Below are positions 22,521 through 33,189 of a stretch of 64,000 bases of DNA, piece by piece; positions within the stretch are counted from its first letter, which is position 1; the number at the start of each line of letters is the position of its first letter. The DNA is taken from positions 549,001 through 613,000 of the forward strand of contig JAIGNY010000879.1 of the NCBI GenBank assembly GCA_020152595.1, read 5' to 3'. Under the pieces are notes generated by a model. That model was not told where the DNA came from. It ran no database searches and was given only the letters and a program-made list of their open reading frames with translations. Origin of the DNA: Chiridota heheva. Its lineage: Eukaryota > Echinodermata > Holothuroidea > Apodida > Chiridotidae. Position numbers and translations under genes: made by a program.

Positions 22521-24074
22521 AGCAATCTATGCCTGTAGGGCCATAATTCTCCTTCACAGCCGTCTAGCACTGTAGGGCCGTAATTCTCCTTCACAGCCAT
22601 CTATGCCTGTAGGGCCGTAATTCTCCTTCACAGCCGTCTAGCACTGTAGGGCCGTAATTCTCCTTCACAGCCATCTATGCCTGTAGGGCCGTAATTCTCC
22701 TTCACAGCCATCTATGCCTGTGGGGCAGTAATTCTCCTTCACAGCCGTCTATGCCTGTAGGGCTGTAATTCTCCTTCACTGCTGTCTATGCCTGTAGGGC
22801 TGTAATTCTCCTTCACTGCTGTCTATGCCTGTAGGGCCGTAATTCTCCTTCACAGCCGTCTAGCACTGTAGGGCCGTAATTCTCCTTCACAGCCATCTAT
22901 GCCTGTAGGGCCGTAATTCTCCTTCACAGCCATCTATGCCTGTAGGGCTGTAATTCTCCTTCACAGCCGTCTAGCACTGTAGGGCCGTAATTCTCCTTCA
23001 CAGCCATCTATGCCTGTAGGACCGTAATTCTCCTTCACAGCCGTCTAGCACTGTAGGGCCGTAATTCTCCTTCACAGCCATCTATGCCTGTAGGGCCGTA
23101 ATTCTCCTTCACAGCCATCTATGCCTGTGGGGCAGTAATTCTCCTTCACAGCCGTCTATGCCTGTAGGGCTGTAATTCTCCTTCACAGCCGTCTATGCCT
23201 GTAGGGCTGTAATTCTCCTTCACTGCTGTCTATGCCTGTAGGGCTGTAATTCTCCTTCACAGCCGTCTAGCACTGTAGGGCCGTAATTCTCCTTCACAGC
23301 CATCTATGCCTGTAGGGCCGTAATTCTCCTTCACAGCCATCTATGCCTGTGGGGCAGTAATTCTCCTTCACAGCCGTCTATGCCTGTAGGGCTGTAATTC
23401 TCCTTCACAGCCATCTATGCCTGTAGGGCCGTAATTCTCCTTCACAGCCATCTATGCCTGTGGGGCAGTAATTCTCCTTCACAGCCGTCTATGCCTGTAG
23501 GGCTGTAATTCTCCTTCACAGCCGTCTATGCCTGTAGGGCCGTAATTCTCCTTCACAGCCATCTATGCCTGTAGGGCCGTAATTCTCCTTCACAGCCATC
23601 TATGCCTGTAGGGCTGTAATTCTCCTTCACAGCCGTCTATGCCTGTAGGGCTGTAATTCTCCTTCACAGCCCTATGCCTGTAGGGCTGTAATTCTCCTTC
23701 ACAGCCATCTATGCCTGTAGGGCTGTAATTCTCCTTCACAGCCATCTATGCCTGTAGGGCCGTAATTCTCCTTCACAGCCATCTATGCCTGTAGGGCAGT
23801 AATTCTCCTTCACAGCCGTCTATGCCTGTAGGGCTGTAATTCTCCTTCACAGCCGTCTATGCCTGTAGGGCTGTAATTCTCCTTCACAGCCGTCTATGCC
23901 TGTAGGGCTGTAATTCTCCTTCACAGCCGTCTATGCCTGTAGGGCCGTAATTCTCCTTCACAGCCGTCTATGCCTGTAGGGCTGTAATTCTCCTTCACTG
24001 CTGTCTATGCCTGTAGGGCCGTAATTCTCCTTCACAGCTGTCTATGCCTGTAGGGCCGTAATTCTCCTTCACAG
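22521..24074. repeat. 37-bp minisatellite with higher-order structure, about 42 copies
   Basis: The unit contains CTATGCCTGTAGGGCCGTAA and TTCTCCTTCACAGCC. Variants include TAGCACTGTAGG, TGTGGGGCAGTAA and CACTGCTGTC. Variant combinations recur as blocks: the GGGGCAGTAA variant is at about 22721, 23128, 23350 and 23461, each time followed by the same GTCTATGCC neighbour. Whole multi-unit blocks have therefore been duplicated. Confidence 0.97.
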
Positions 24075-24214
24075 TGGGAGAAACACAGTTTTCCTCCACA
24101 ACGGTGAGGGACATCTTTTCCCAAACTTTTTTTTTAAATTCTGCTAGAAGTTCCTCCCCCATACCCAAAGGAAATACAGCCCTATGTCTGTCCATTAACT
24201 AGCATTTTAATAGT

Positions 24215-24387
24215 ATCCGTGGTGTAGTGGTTAGTGCTTTGTCCTCTCACCTGCACATCCCGGGTTCGAATCCTGGTGGGTCAGCAGCCAGTGAGTTCAT
24301 AACTGGTTATCAAAGGCTGTGGCCGTCTTGATATAATGTCCAGTACTGGATGCTTTTGGACGTTAAACCTTGCTATGCTATGCTATT
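24215..24387 (+). mobile_element. tRNA-derived SINE
   Basis: The head is tRNA-like: a TGGTGTAGTGGTTAG A-box region at 24220-24234 and a GGTTCGAATCC B box at 24263-24273. The acceptor arms do not pair well and no anticodon arm can be drawn cleanly, so it is not a functional tRNA gene. An unrelated body of about 100 bp follows and ends in a GCTATGCTATGCTAT tail. The head resembles tRNA-Glu-type SINEs. Confidence 0.8.
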
Positions 24388-24638
24388 TACATTCAATTTC
24401 AGATTACAACCCAAATTAAAAGACTTCAAATAGTCCTGCGTAACCTTTTATCAAAAGGAGGTCAGTTTCTCAACAAACAATCCACTTGCCAAGAATTAAA
24501 TTATGTGCAATGTTGCTATGCAATGTATGCATGAAATTCATTGCCTAGCTGTCTGAAAAGAGTAAGTAAGATCTCAATACCCCAAGGATTTATTCATCAG
24601 AAATGCATTGCATAATCAATGAAATACAATGATTGGCA

Positions 24639-24992
24639 TTAACCCTTACTCTACCACGTGGCAATATTATCACAATTTTCGGTGCACCATCTTTAGCCCC
24701 GCCTTCCAAGCGTGTTTTCAAAATATTGCAGATGGAGTAAGGATTAATCTACCCATGGAGAGTGTGCCAATTCAAAAATATACGTAGCATCATCCCAGTG
24801 AGCAGCCCGCCAGGTCACTGAAGAGGAACGAGTCCGACTATGCTGCTCGGAACACAGAGGAACTCTGAATGGTCAGCCTGTGCTTAACTCTTACTCTACC
24901 ATGCAGTGATGTTATCGCCATTTTCACTGCACCATCTTTGACCCCGCTTCCCAAGCGTGTTTTCAAAATATTGCTGGTAGAGTCAGGGTTAT
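24639..24992. mobile_element. Composite TTAA-flanked MITE pair, copy 1
   Basis: Two directly repeated arms (24639-24747 and 24884-24992, 109 bp each) surround a 136-bp core. Each arm starts TTAACCCTTACTCTACCA or a one-base variant and ends with its inverse (GAGTAAGGATTAA; GGTAGAGTCAGGGTTAT). Each arm is thus a small TIR element with a TTAA site, like piggyBac MITEs. The same arm-core-arm arrangement, in reverse orientation, lies at 51570-51922, and its core is homologous (AAAATATA-G-AGCAT-ATCCC-GTG-GC-GCCC). Confidence 0.85.
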
Positions 24993-25194
24993 CATGGCTG
25001 TAAACGTCAGTACTCCACAATGCAATAACAGCACAATGCTAGCACGATTTTAAATAACTTACAGTCAGAGTCAAATGTTTATATGCAATGTAATTGTAAG
25101 AAAGAATGGATGTTAAAACACATGCATGTACAATTACTTATGATAAGATGTGGGGCTAGGGTGTAAATATTAATATTTAATTTCGACCTTTAGA

Positions 25195-25378
25195 TCACAT
25201 GGGAGTGATCGATGTTTAGCTCACAAGAGTTTTTGTGAGCGCTTCCATTCACAACATTTTCTCTCTATTGTATTTATGCCTTAACTATTGATATTTATTT
25301 TGCTGCTTCATTGTTGTTTGCTATTCATATCTAGACCTGCAAATGTTGTGAAGAAACAATCAATCAAATCAATCAATA
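25195..25378 (+). mobile_element. Probable LINE 3' end with an ATCAATCA tail
   Basis: A T-rich 3' region (GTGAGCGCTTCC, TTTATTTTGCTGCTTC) ends in CAATCAATCAAATCAATCAATA, split here as CAATCAATCAA and ATCAATCAATA. The tail resembles that of the LINE ending near 7675. No coding part is present, so this is inference from the tail. Confidence 0.45.
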
Positions 25379-25522
25379 CATAGATGGTTGATCTACATTT
25401 TCATAGAGAAGTTACTTCTTTTCACTTAATTTGGGTTTATAATTTAATTTTAGATTTTGACATTTTTAAAGGAAAATATTGCAAATGCTAATGGATTCTT
25501 TTCTCCGTAATTTCAAATATGC

Positions 25523-25592
25523 AAGATAGGCATGAACAAGAGGGACAGGGGCGTACTAAGATAGGCATGAACAAGAGGGACAGGGGCGTACT
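25523..25592. repeat. 35-bp tandem duplication
   Basis: Two adjacent identical copies of a 35-bp unit containing ATAGGCATGAACAAGAGG and GACAGGGGCGTACTA. It lies 130 bp downstream (gene orientation) of the P-loop exon donor. Identity suggests a very recent event or an assembly effect. Confidence 0.95.
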
Positions 25593-25721
25593 ACATAGTT
25601 GATCTCCCATGCAGACTCAGATACAACCTCATATGAGCCCAACTGTGCATTATCTTGGGCACAAGGACTGTACGGAAAGCTGTTTGTCTATGAACCCTTA
25701 ATTGATCTTAAATTCACTTAC

Positions 25722-25821
25722 CAGTGGTATGATTCCCTGTTGGCTGTTTTCCTGTTTACCCATCATGGTATAGGATTTCCCGGACCCTGTTTGGCCATAT
25801 GCAAATATACAAACATTGTAC
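25722..25821 (-). CDS. KIF1: KIF1/unc-104-type kinesin, P-loop exon
   Basis: A 100-nt exon: one base completes a Gly codon, then 33 codons. The acceptor is ATTCTCTTTTAG and the donor is GTAAGTGAAT. It encodes [20 protein letters not shown] followed by [21 protein letters not shown] is the P-loop that binds ATP phosphates; most KIF1 proteins have GQTGAGKS, so the Ala-to-Ser change is unusual for KIF1 but common in other kinesins. The exon ends IIPL where KIF1A/B have IIPQ; the donor after CTG is clear, so the change appears real. The exon joins 18255-18499 in frame. A decayed copy of its first third lies at 26383-26416. Confidence 0.97.
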
Positions 25822-25859
25822 CTAAAAGAGAATTGATTGATTGATCAATAAAACAACAT

Positions 25860-27330
25860 AAACAAGGTCACATGGGTGGTGGAAGATGTTTCAAACAGGG
25901 GGGAGGGGGAGAGCAAAGAATTTGAGAGACACTTTCCAACTGATTTTTGGTCTAAAATTAAAGAGTTAATGGTCTGAATTTAAAGATTTTAAGTCTGAAA
26001 ACTGGAGTTTCTATCCAAATTCAATGACAATTCAGTCGGTATACAAATATGAATTGCCAATATCTCTGTTTTCCATGATTTGTTTGACATATTTTGAAAG
26101 TATGTACATCAAAGCATGTACATCAGCATTATTATACTGTAGCTTTAGGGGCAATAATGTTTCTCTACCAGAAAATTGATATACTTTTACAGGTGTGAAA
26201 ATAACTGGTGACTATTTTTTTCCTGTTTTAAATTTGCAGGTTTGAAAATTGGTCAATTTTATATCAATTTAGACATATAGTACCAAAATTCGGGAATATA
26301 CAAAATTGGGAAATATATAGATCAAAAGTCTCAAATGTGGGAAAGATTTAGATCATGACTGATCAATTAGATTTAATCATCATGTTTGGCTGTATGCAAA
26401 TATACACACATTACACCTGAAATAGGATTGATTGATTGATACTGTAGATCAACAAATAAAACATGTAACCACAGTCAAACAGCTCCCAGATGCTGTTATC
26501 TTATGAAGATGAATATATATGAGTCAAGGATCTATGGTTTTGTGCAATGTGATTGGACGAGAGAGACACACCCCCTAAATACATTCTCCTGTGATAAATG
26601 GGCAACGATACAACATACTGGGCCTCTTCTACTTTTTCAATAGAGAAGTTACTTTCAATGGTTATAATTCTGTTTTAGATCTGGCTTTTTCTTCATTTAA
26701 TAGAAATAATAATGAGTCATCTGAAGAACTTTCACATCATACAAAACAATTTAGCAAATATTTTATAATTTACTACAAAGATAATTCCCTAAAAATTGAT
26801 GTCATACACCCTACATGTCAGATTAGAATATTAATGTACTTATAACCTATAATCTTATAATCTGTTTTAAATTTTCTAACTTCTAAAAAACAATTTTTCC
26901 TTCACATGGGTCCATGAATTTGCATTTATATTCAATATTAATGATTCAAGCCCTTAGAACTTCATGTTCAAAGCATTTTGGATAGAAAATTTCAAAAAGA
27001 ATTCTATAGACATACATATGTGCTACTGCGCAAAGGGCAAGTTATGTCATCATTGGCATGATTTCAACATATAATTAGACAAAATGGCAGCGTCCATGTG
27101 TCAACTTCAAACTTAAATAACTTGAGAATGGAATAAGATTTCATGATGGGGTTTTTTGTAGTTGGTTTAATCTTTATTTCTATCATATTTCAAGCTGGAA
27201 TATTTGTCTTCTTTCAAGGAAATAATTTCATTTGTTTGCTGATCCATTTCAGCAAAACAATTTTCCTTTCAACTGTCTTAGATATTGATATCTTATGGAG
27301 ATGATTATTCATGAGAAAAGGTTGTATGGA
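25860..27330 (-). repeat. Intron segments with internal duplications
   Basis: Within the 3.5-kb intron between the 29.3 and 25.7 kb exons, several phrases appear twice. ACAAATATGAATTGCC with ATATCTCTGTTTTCC (26045-26085) resembles ACAAATACAAAATGCC with GCATCTCTGTTT (28860-28885). TATCTTATGAAGATG near 26500 resembles TATCTTATGGAGATG near 27290. Together with the pseudo-exon at 26383-26416, this shows that parts of the intron and exon border have been duplicated and have diverged. Confidence 0.5.
26383..26416 (-). pseudogene. Partial duplicate of the KIF1 P-loop exon
   Basis: On the minus strand, an acceptor-like CCTATTTCAG is followed by sequence encoding CNVCIFAYSQT and then a stop. The true exon reads [16 protein letters not shown] at this place. 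The flanking CAATCAATCAATC upstream of the acceptor is also shared with the true exon. The P-loop itself is missing, so the copy cannot encode a working motor. It arose by local duplication 0.6 kb upstream of the real exon. Confidence 0.8.
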
Positions 27331-28887
27331 AACAAAGAACCTAATGGACACACCTCCTCCCAGAAACCGCCATTAGCAGAAACAGCAGCAATAAAACACA
27401 CAAAATGGAACAGCTGTATGAAATGTACTGTTGCCCTAGCAACCAGAGAATGACAAATCGCACCCGTGGCATTAATGACAGCTTGTTTAGCTTATGTGTG
27501 GATACTAAAACAAATTACGGACGGAAAGGAAAATTAAAAAGGAAGAAACGAGGAATTTGGTTGTTTACGCACTAAATCAATAAGTTTATTTATTCAAGAT
27601 GCATTATGTAGTACAAATGAACACCATTCTGTATTTGTATATGGGTGACTCAATGAGGTATGCATGGATGAAGTCCACAATTCTGATGATAGAATTCAAA
27701 CCTCTGAAAAAGCAGAGTTTGTTTGAACTAGCCTTATAAGGTTGTGCTTTATGTAAATTTATGCAGCAGAATAATTACCTTGAATGGCCTGCACAATATG
27801 TCAGCTACAAGGATGAGTGAATGAAAAGGGCAGTGTGTATTCCATTCAGGAGTTACGAATTCTAAAAAGGCGGAAAATCATGGAATTTTGCAGAACTTTC
27901 GCCAAAAATGAGATTGATGATAGGTATTGTCAAAAATTGACTGAACTTGCACTCGTTGAAGTGTTCAATACTGGTACACATGTTTTGGGGCAAAGGAAAG
28001 GTCCTGAATTAAAATTAGTGTTTGGAAAAAAAGAAAAGATGTTTGACAATTTGTTTTAGAAATTTTAGTTTTTAACCATTTTCAAAGCAACTTTACTCAA
28101 AAATTCTCAAAAAAAACCTCACCAAAAATGTTAGTTTATAGATAGAACTAGAATAGCCCTTTCAAATTATACCAAGATCAGTGCTGTAGGCCTATGGTAA
28201 CGTCCAGATTTTATTGTTTGTAAATAGCACTTTCAAATCCACAATAATACTGTCGATCCGGTGTTCAAAGGTTAAGGCAAAGTTTGACAAAGATGCTTAA
28301 AGCTTCTTCTTTGGAATGAATGAAATAAATAAATACAAATATTAATAAGAAATTACATAAATATTTATAATCATATTTATATTAAAAAAAAATTCTTAAA
28401 AATGAATTGATAAATATATCTTTTAGAAGACTCTTGAGATTGAAGAATAATTACAACATAACATTAATGATACCAAAACATCTAATTCTCTAGTGAAATA
28501 TGTGTTACAATACATTTACACACAGAACAACCATTTCTATGCAGACGTTAGTACATTACACACAGAACAACCATACTATGCAGACGTTAGTGCCCTTGTA
28601 GGTTGCTATGATGTCAATATGCATGGTACATATTAAGGGCATAGATGCTTACATATATAAGGGAGTTGTACTCTAGGAGCATTTTGGAGGACTTATGAGA
28701 CCTTGAAACACATTTTATCAACACATTCACCTCCATATCTTGGTCCAAATTTGAAGATTTTTGGTCCTAAGTGGTTGTAGACTTTATTCAAATTTAAGGA
28801 TTTTGGGGACTAAATAGTAAATTTTGGTCCAAAATTGAAGAGAATATTCCTTGGATACAAATACAAAATGCCAGCATCTCTGTTTAA
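27331..28887 (-). other. Intron sequence
   Basis: No exon was recognised. A roughly 40-bp tandem duplication (ACACACAGAACAACCAT, CTATGCAGACGTTAGT) lies at 28510-28590. The ORF 27817-28059 (80 codons) has no family signature I know. Confidence 0.5.
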
Positions 28888-29128
28888 ACAGCTTTTATTT
28901 TCAAAATGGATTTCTATTGTCAAAATAGACTGGAATAAAGCCTTCACATTACCATTATACCCTCTTTTTGCTACTTAATATACTATGTACCAAATAAGCA
29001 AACAAAAAATTTGTTAGCTATTCTGGTACAGATTGTTTGAGTACCAAAAAAAGAGTATAATGGTAATGTGAAGGCTTTATTCCAGTCTATTTTGACAATA
29101 GAAATCCATTTTGAAAATAGAAGCTGTG
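28888..29128. mobile_element. Palindromic foldback MITE, copy 1
   Basis: The two halves of this 241-bp element are inverted copies of each other over about 110 bp per arm. It starts CAGCTTTTATTTTCAAAATG and ends with CATTTTGAAAATAGAAGCTG. Internal landmarks are ACATTACCATTATAC and GTATAATGGTAATGT. A second copy is at 29878-30118. No target duplication was assigned with confidence. Confidence 0.92.
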
Positions 29129-29290
29129 TTTATTTGATATTTCAGTTAACTATATTACAGCTTTGACAAAATTTGGGGAGGCTATGGAAGTTTTGCAATA
29201 GCCGCCCCCTACCCCCATAGACATGCCACTGCCCCGATGGCTACTCTAGTCTCCTTCTCGATCTTGTCCTACAAAATGAAAACCACTCAC

Positions 29291-29370
29291 CCTTCAAATG
29301 CATGTTCCAGCATTTCTTGGCCAATATCTTCATAAACTTTTCTTTGTGATGAAAATAAAGGATCATCAGG
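29291..29370 (-). CDS. KIF1: KIF1/unc-104-type kinesin, motor exon before the P-loop
   Basis: An 80-nt exon: 26 codons plus GG. The acceptor is TTCCTTTTACAG and the donor is GTGAGTGGTT. It encodes PDDPLFSSQRKVYEDIGQEM then LEHAFE and two bases of Gly; the final Gly is completed by the P-loop exon. It corresponds to PEDPCFASQ-type sequence of KIF1B and joins 49549-49625 exactly at ...SHTS|P. It is bracketed by two palindromic MITEs, 162 bp away on one side and 507 bp on the other. Confidence 0.95.
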
Positions 29371-29877
29371 CTGTAAAAGGAAAATCAAATTGAATAAGAC
29401 AATGCTACAGGCAGTGGTGCACCACAAATTGTGGGGGACAAATTCCATTGAATCACGGGTGGGATTTGCCTATCGAAAGCTGGTGGAGGGGGGGGCAGGA
29501 CAAGTGCCCCCGTTTCCCCGTTAAAAACATTTTTTGTGAGTTTGGTTGGCATGTAACCAAAATGCTGTTGACAAATCTTGATAGTGGCAGCAATTTTGCA
29601 TGAATTTAAAACTCACTATTTTTTGACATAAAAGATGAAAATAAAACTTTGCCCCCCCCCCATGTCAAATAGAATTCCTACAATGCTGACTTGATAAATT
29701 GTGCGGAGAAGTGATTACAACTTTGATCATCCATAACTGAAACACTTCAAAGTGCTATTTTCAAAATTAAGAAACTAAGATACTCCGATTTCAATACTCT
29801 TTCAACCATTATAGATGTTGCTAATGTCTATTGACTTTTAAATGCTAAGTAAACTCCCGCCAAAAAAGTACAATAAC

Positions 29878-30118
29878 AGCTTCTATTTTCAAAATGGATT
29901 TCTATTGTCAAAATGGACTGAAATAATGTCTTCACATTACCATTATACTCCTTTTTTGGTACTTAATAAACTCTGTACCAGAATAGCAAACAAATATTTT
30001 GTATGCTATTCTGGTACAGAGTTTTTTGAAGTACCAAAAAAGGAGTATAATGGTAATGTGAGGACTTTATTTCAGTCCAATTTGACAATAGAAATCTATT
30101 TTGAAAATAGAAGCTGTT
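29878..30118. mobile_element. Palindromic foldback MITE, copy 2
   Basis: Same structure and ends as the element at 28888-29128. It starts CAGCTTCTATTTTCAAAATG, ends GAAAATAGAAGCTG, and has the same GTATAATGGTAATGTGA centre. It lies on the other side of the 29.3 kb exon, in the 20-kb intron. Confidence 0.92.
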
Positions 30119-32777
30119 CAATGCTCTCCCTTTTCCATTGAGTACCAAATCTTTAAATTTCTGAAAAATTTAGTAAAGATGTATGCAAATATTGCTGTGA
30201 ATTTTCATACTCCATATTATGATAAAGGAATAAAGAACAAAATTCTTGTGTCAACAATGTGGGAATTTAACCTTTCAAAGCTTTTGCCACTGCAGCGTCA
30301 TACAGATCTACACCAACTGAAAATGAACTGCCTGTTTCTAAATTATTTCAACATATTTTTCTATAACTTTTGAGATGCATGGGGCATATAATGTACAAGA
30401 ACATGCTATGTCCTTGTGCATGCAATTCTTGATTATTTTTTTTTTCTTTCTAAGACTCTAGGTCCAATGTATGGATTTGACATATTCCTTACATGATCCT
30501 CACATTTGCATCTTGCATATTTCTCGTGCATTTCTTACAAATTTCCTAACATATTTCTTGCATAATCCTTACACTCAGTTAGCTATGGGGTACCTTAATT
30601 ACACTTAAAATAAAAAGAAAATGTATATAATTTTATTTCTTTTAGAAATAATATACAAAATTGTCTTGGATCTGCAAGCACAACACAACACTGTTCATAT
30701 AGCGTGCTTTTTAAGAGACTGGTGCACAAAGGAATAATAAATGCATCAATATGTAATTGTCACTGATTTGTTTCTTTAATCCTCAATCATATAAACAAAA
30801 AATTTCACAGGGAATATTCCTTGAAGCATCCACTGTAAGAAATAGAATTTCAGCTGAACTCCAGTTGCCCTCCTGATTTATCATAGGTAGATAATCATCA
30901 AAATAGCTCCAAGCAATTACAAATTGTCGCCACTTTCATTTCTGAGCAACAAATATGATCATCAGTGCATTTCAACTGGAAATTTGGTACAGAAACTCAA
31001 CTTAGCAAGATTGACAATTATAGTCCAAGGAAAGAATGGGAGAAATATGATGCATAAAGTTAAAACAGCAGAAAAAATTCTGCAATTTTCATGGGAGAAA
31101 ATCTTTATTTTGACAAATATGAACATTCCTAGTCCTTACATAACCTTTATACAAAAGGACATGTTTATTTGTCATCATAGGCGACAGATAAAGGAACAAT
31201 AGTGAGAAAAAATGTTTCAAAAACTCAATCCATTAACGGGACAGCCAAGTTTAAAGGAGCGGTATCGCTGTAGAACAATAATGCACCAAACAAATACTCC
31301 TAGGATGTTTATAAAACTGTTTAAATCAAATAATTTTTATATGTTAAAGTAGTCCCTACTAAATGTTAAAGATGATCTTTGATTCAATATATTGACGATA
31401 CCCGTGCAATATATTTTTGTTAATCTTTATAATTTGTAGTTTTATTCCAATTTTTGTTTATTTACAGTGAATAGAAGCTATCTGGCAACAAATCTATGAC
31501 GTCAGTTAGGGCTGCTCTCGCAATGTACTGAATATGACATCACTACAATTTAGATGATGTCGTCCATTTAAAGCTCAAACTATCAGATTTGTGTAGAAAT
31601 GACTGGCTTGAGACTAGTATGTGACGTTCAAGACTACTAATCATGACTCATATCATCTTTGTATATTGAGATAATTTCCCAAAATTGTGTATCTTAAACC
31701 AACTGGTTGCAATTTCTTAATAGCAAATTTGCTAGCAGTATACTGAAGTGAAGTGCAGGAATTTGTAAAAAAAAAGAAAGAAAAAATTGCAAATACATAA
31801 ACATTGTCTTGGTTCTGCCTTTATGACATCACACTGTACACAGCGAGATCGCACTGCTCAAATCTTTGAACTGCAAAATCCAAAACTGAACATTAATGAT
31901 ATCAACATGGTTTTTTCACCAATTTGTTTCTTTTATAGTCCTCTATCATATATATGAAAATAAATAGGGAATATTATCTCTAATAAGAAATAAAACAGTG
32001 TTTATATACAGATATAAAGCAGTATGCATAGACATATAAACCATATAGATTTAAAAATCCACAGTACTATAGAAAAACAATTTTATGAAAATATATATCT
32101 CTACTATATTCACACACACAAATTTAAATATATCACAAGTACAGTAACTATTAATACATATTGTTTCAAAAAAATGTTCAACCTCTTACTAGAAATTATT
32201 CACAATTCTATTCACAATCTATACAAACGCATCATCAGTTTCACGTTTCCAGCACGCACACTTAACTTCCTCAAACATTTTAATGAATGCCTTCCCATTC
32301 TCGCAACATTCTCCACAATACTGCAATGACTGCAGATTCTATTCAACATTTCATCACTTGACAAGTCTTTACTTCTCTTTAAAATCTCTCTTTCTCAAAA
32401 CCTCTCGATTGCCTCAAAATACATCTCAAGTATCATCTTTTGTTAACGTCACCGTCTTCGTTCTCCCTTTTTTGAAGCAGAAGAATTTACGTCATCCCAA
32501 GATACTTACATTCACATCAAAACAAGGAAGGGCAAAAATTGTTTGAAATAAGAGAGTGAGATTGTCTCTCTGCAGAATAAGGCAAGAATATTCACACGCA
32601 AGATTTTATCTGTGTTTTACTGGATATATTATCAATGTACTAATGATTGTAATACCATTTACAAAGGAGTATACACTGAGAAATGATAAGAAATGGATGT
32701 GCAGAAGTAACATTATCTAAGTTGCTTGCTTTAAAATCTATTGATCAAGCAAGTTTATGAAAATGGTGAAGAAAGCC
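30119..32777 (-). other. Intron sequence
   Basis: Part of the 20.2-kb intron. No exon was recognised. TTAAAGGAGC at 31251 and TGTGTAGAAATGACTGG at 31590 are shared with other dispersed-repeat copies in the window. A degenerate TTCTTGCATAATCCTTACA-type phrase repeats a few times near 30480-30570. Confidence 0.5.
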
Positions 32778-33043
32778 AGTGGCGGATCTAGAGGGGGAAG
32801 GAGGGGTGGGGGGAAGGGGAGGTTATGGGGGTTGGAACCCCTCCAAAGAAAAAGTTCCAACATTTTTCATTACGCCGATAATAACTAGAACCCCTCCTTG
32901 TACTTTCCCTAGATTCAACCCTGTCAGTGGCGGATCTACAGGGGGTTCTGGGAGTTGGAACTTTTCTCCAAAAAAGCTCCAACATTTTTCATTACTCCAA
33001 TAATAACTAGAACCCCCTCCTTGTGATTTTCCTAGATCCACCC
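32778..33043. mobile_element. Two adjacent hAT-like MITE copies
   Basis: Each copy of about 130-155 bp starts CAGTGGCGGATCTA and carries GGTTGGAAC, TTCCAACATTTTTCATTA and TAATAACTAGAACCCC, and the pair ends CTAGATCCACCCCTG, the inverse of the start. The ends are hAT-like. I could not define an 8-bp target duplication. The internal CTAGATTCAACCCTG-TCAGTGGCGG junction suggests a nested or tandem pair. Confidence 0.75.
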
Positions 33044-33069
33044 CTGAAAGCTTTAAAAGCTCTTATTCC

Positions 33070-33180
33070 GTTGATATATTTCATTTTAAAGTTATGTATC
33101 ATTTGTTTAAAAACGACTGAAATCGGACTAGTTGTGACATCACAGCCTCAGATATTCCTCAAAGTCTTTATGACAGGTTT
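33070..33180 (-). repeat. Dispersed repeat, relative of 11370-11530
   Basis: On the minus strand this reads ATAAAGACTTTGAGGAATATC, split as ATAAAGACTTTGAGG and AATATC, then TGATGTCACAACTAGTC and ATTTCAGTCG. These phrases match 11380-11470 on the plus strand. A weaker relative (TGATATCATTTCTAGTCTTAA) lies at 48918. Confidence 0.65.
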
Positions 33181-33189
33181 ACCTGCATG

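Noticed and set aside
24215..24290. Functional tRNA gene
   Set aside because: The A and B boxes are present, but the acceptor and anticodon stems do not pair and a SINE body with a GCTAT tail follows.
27817..28059. 80-codon plus-strand ORF with many charged residues
   Set aside because: No recognisable domain, no splice context and AT-rich intron location, so it is most likely a chance frame.
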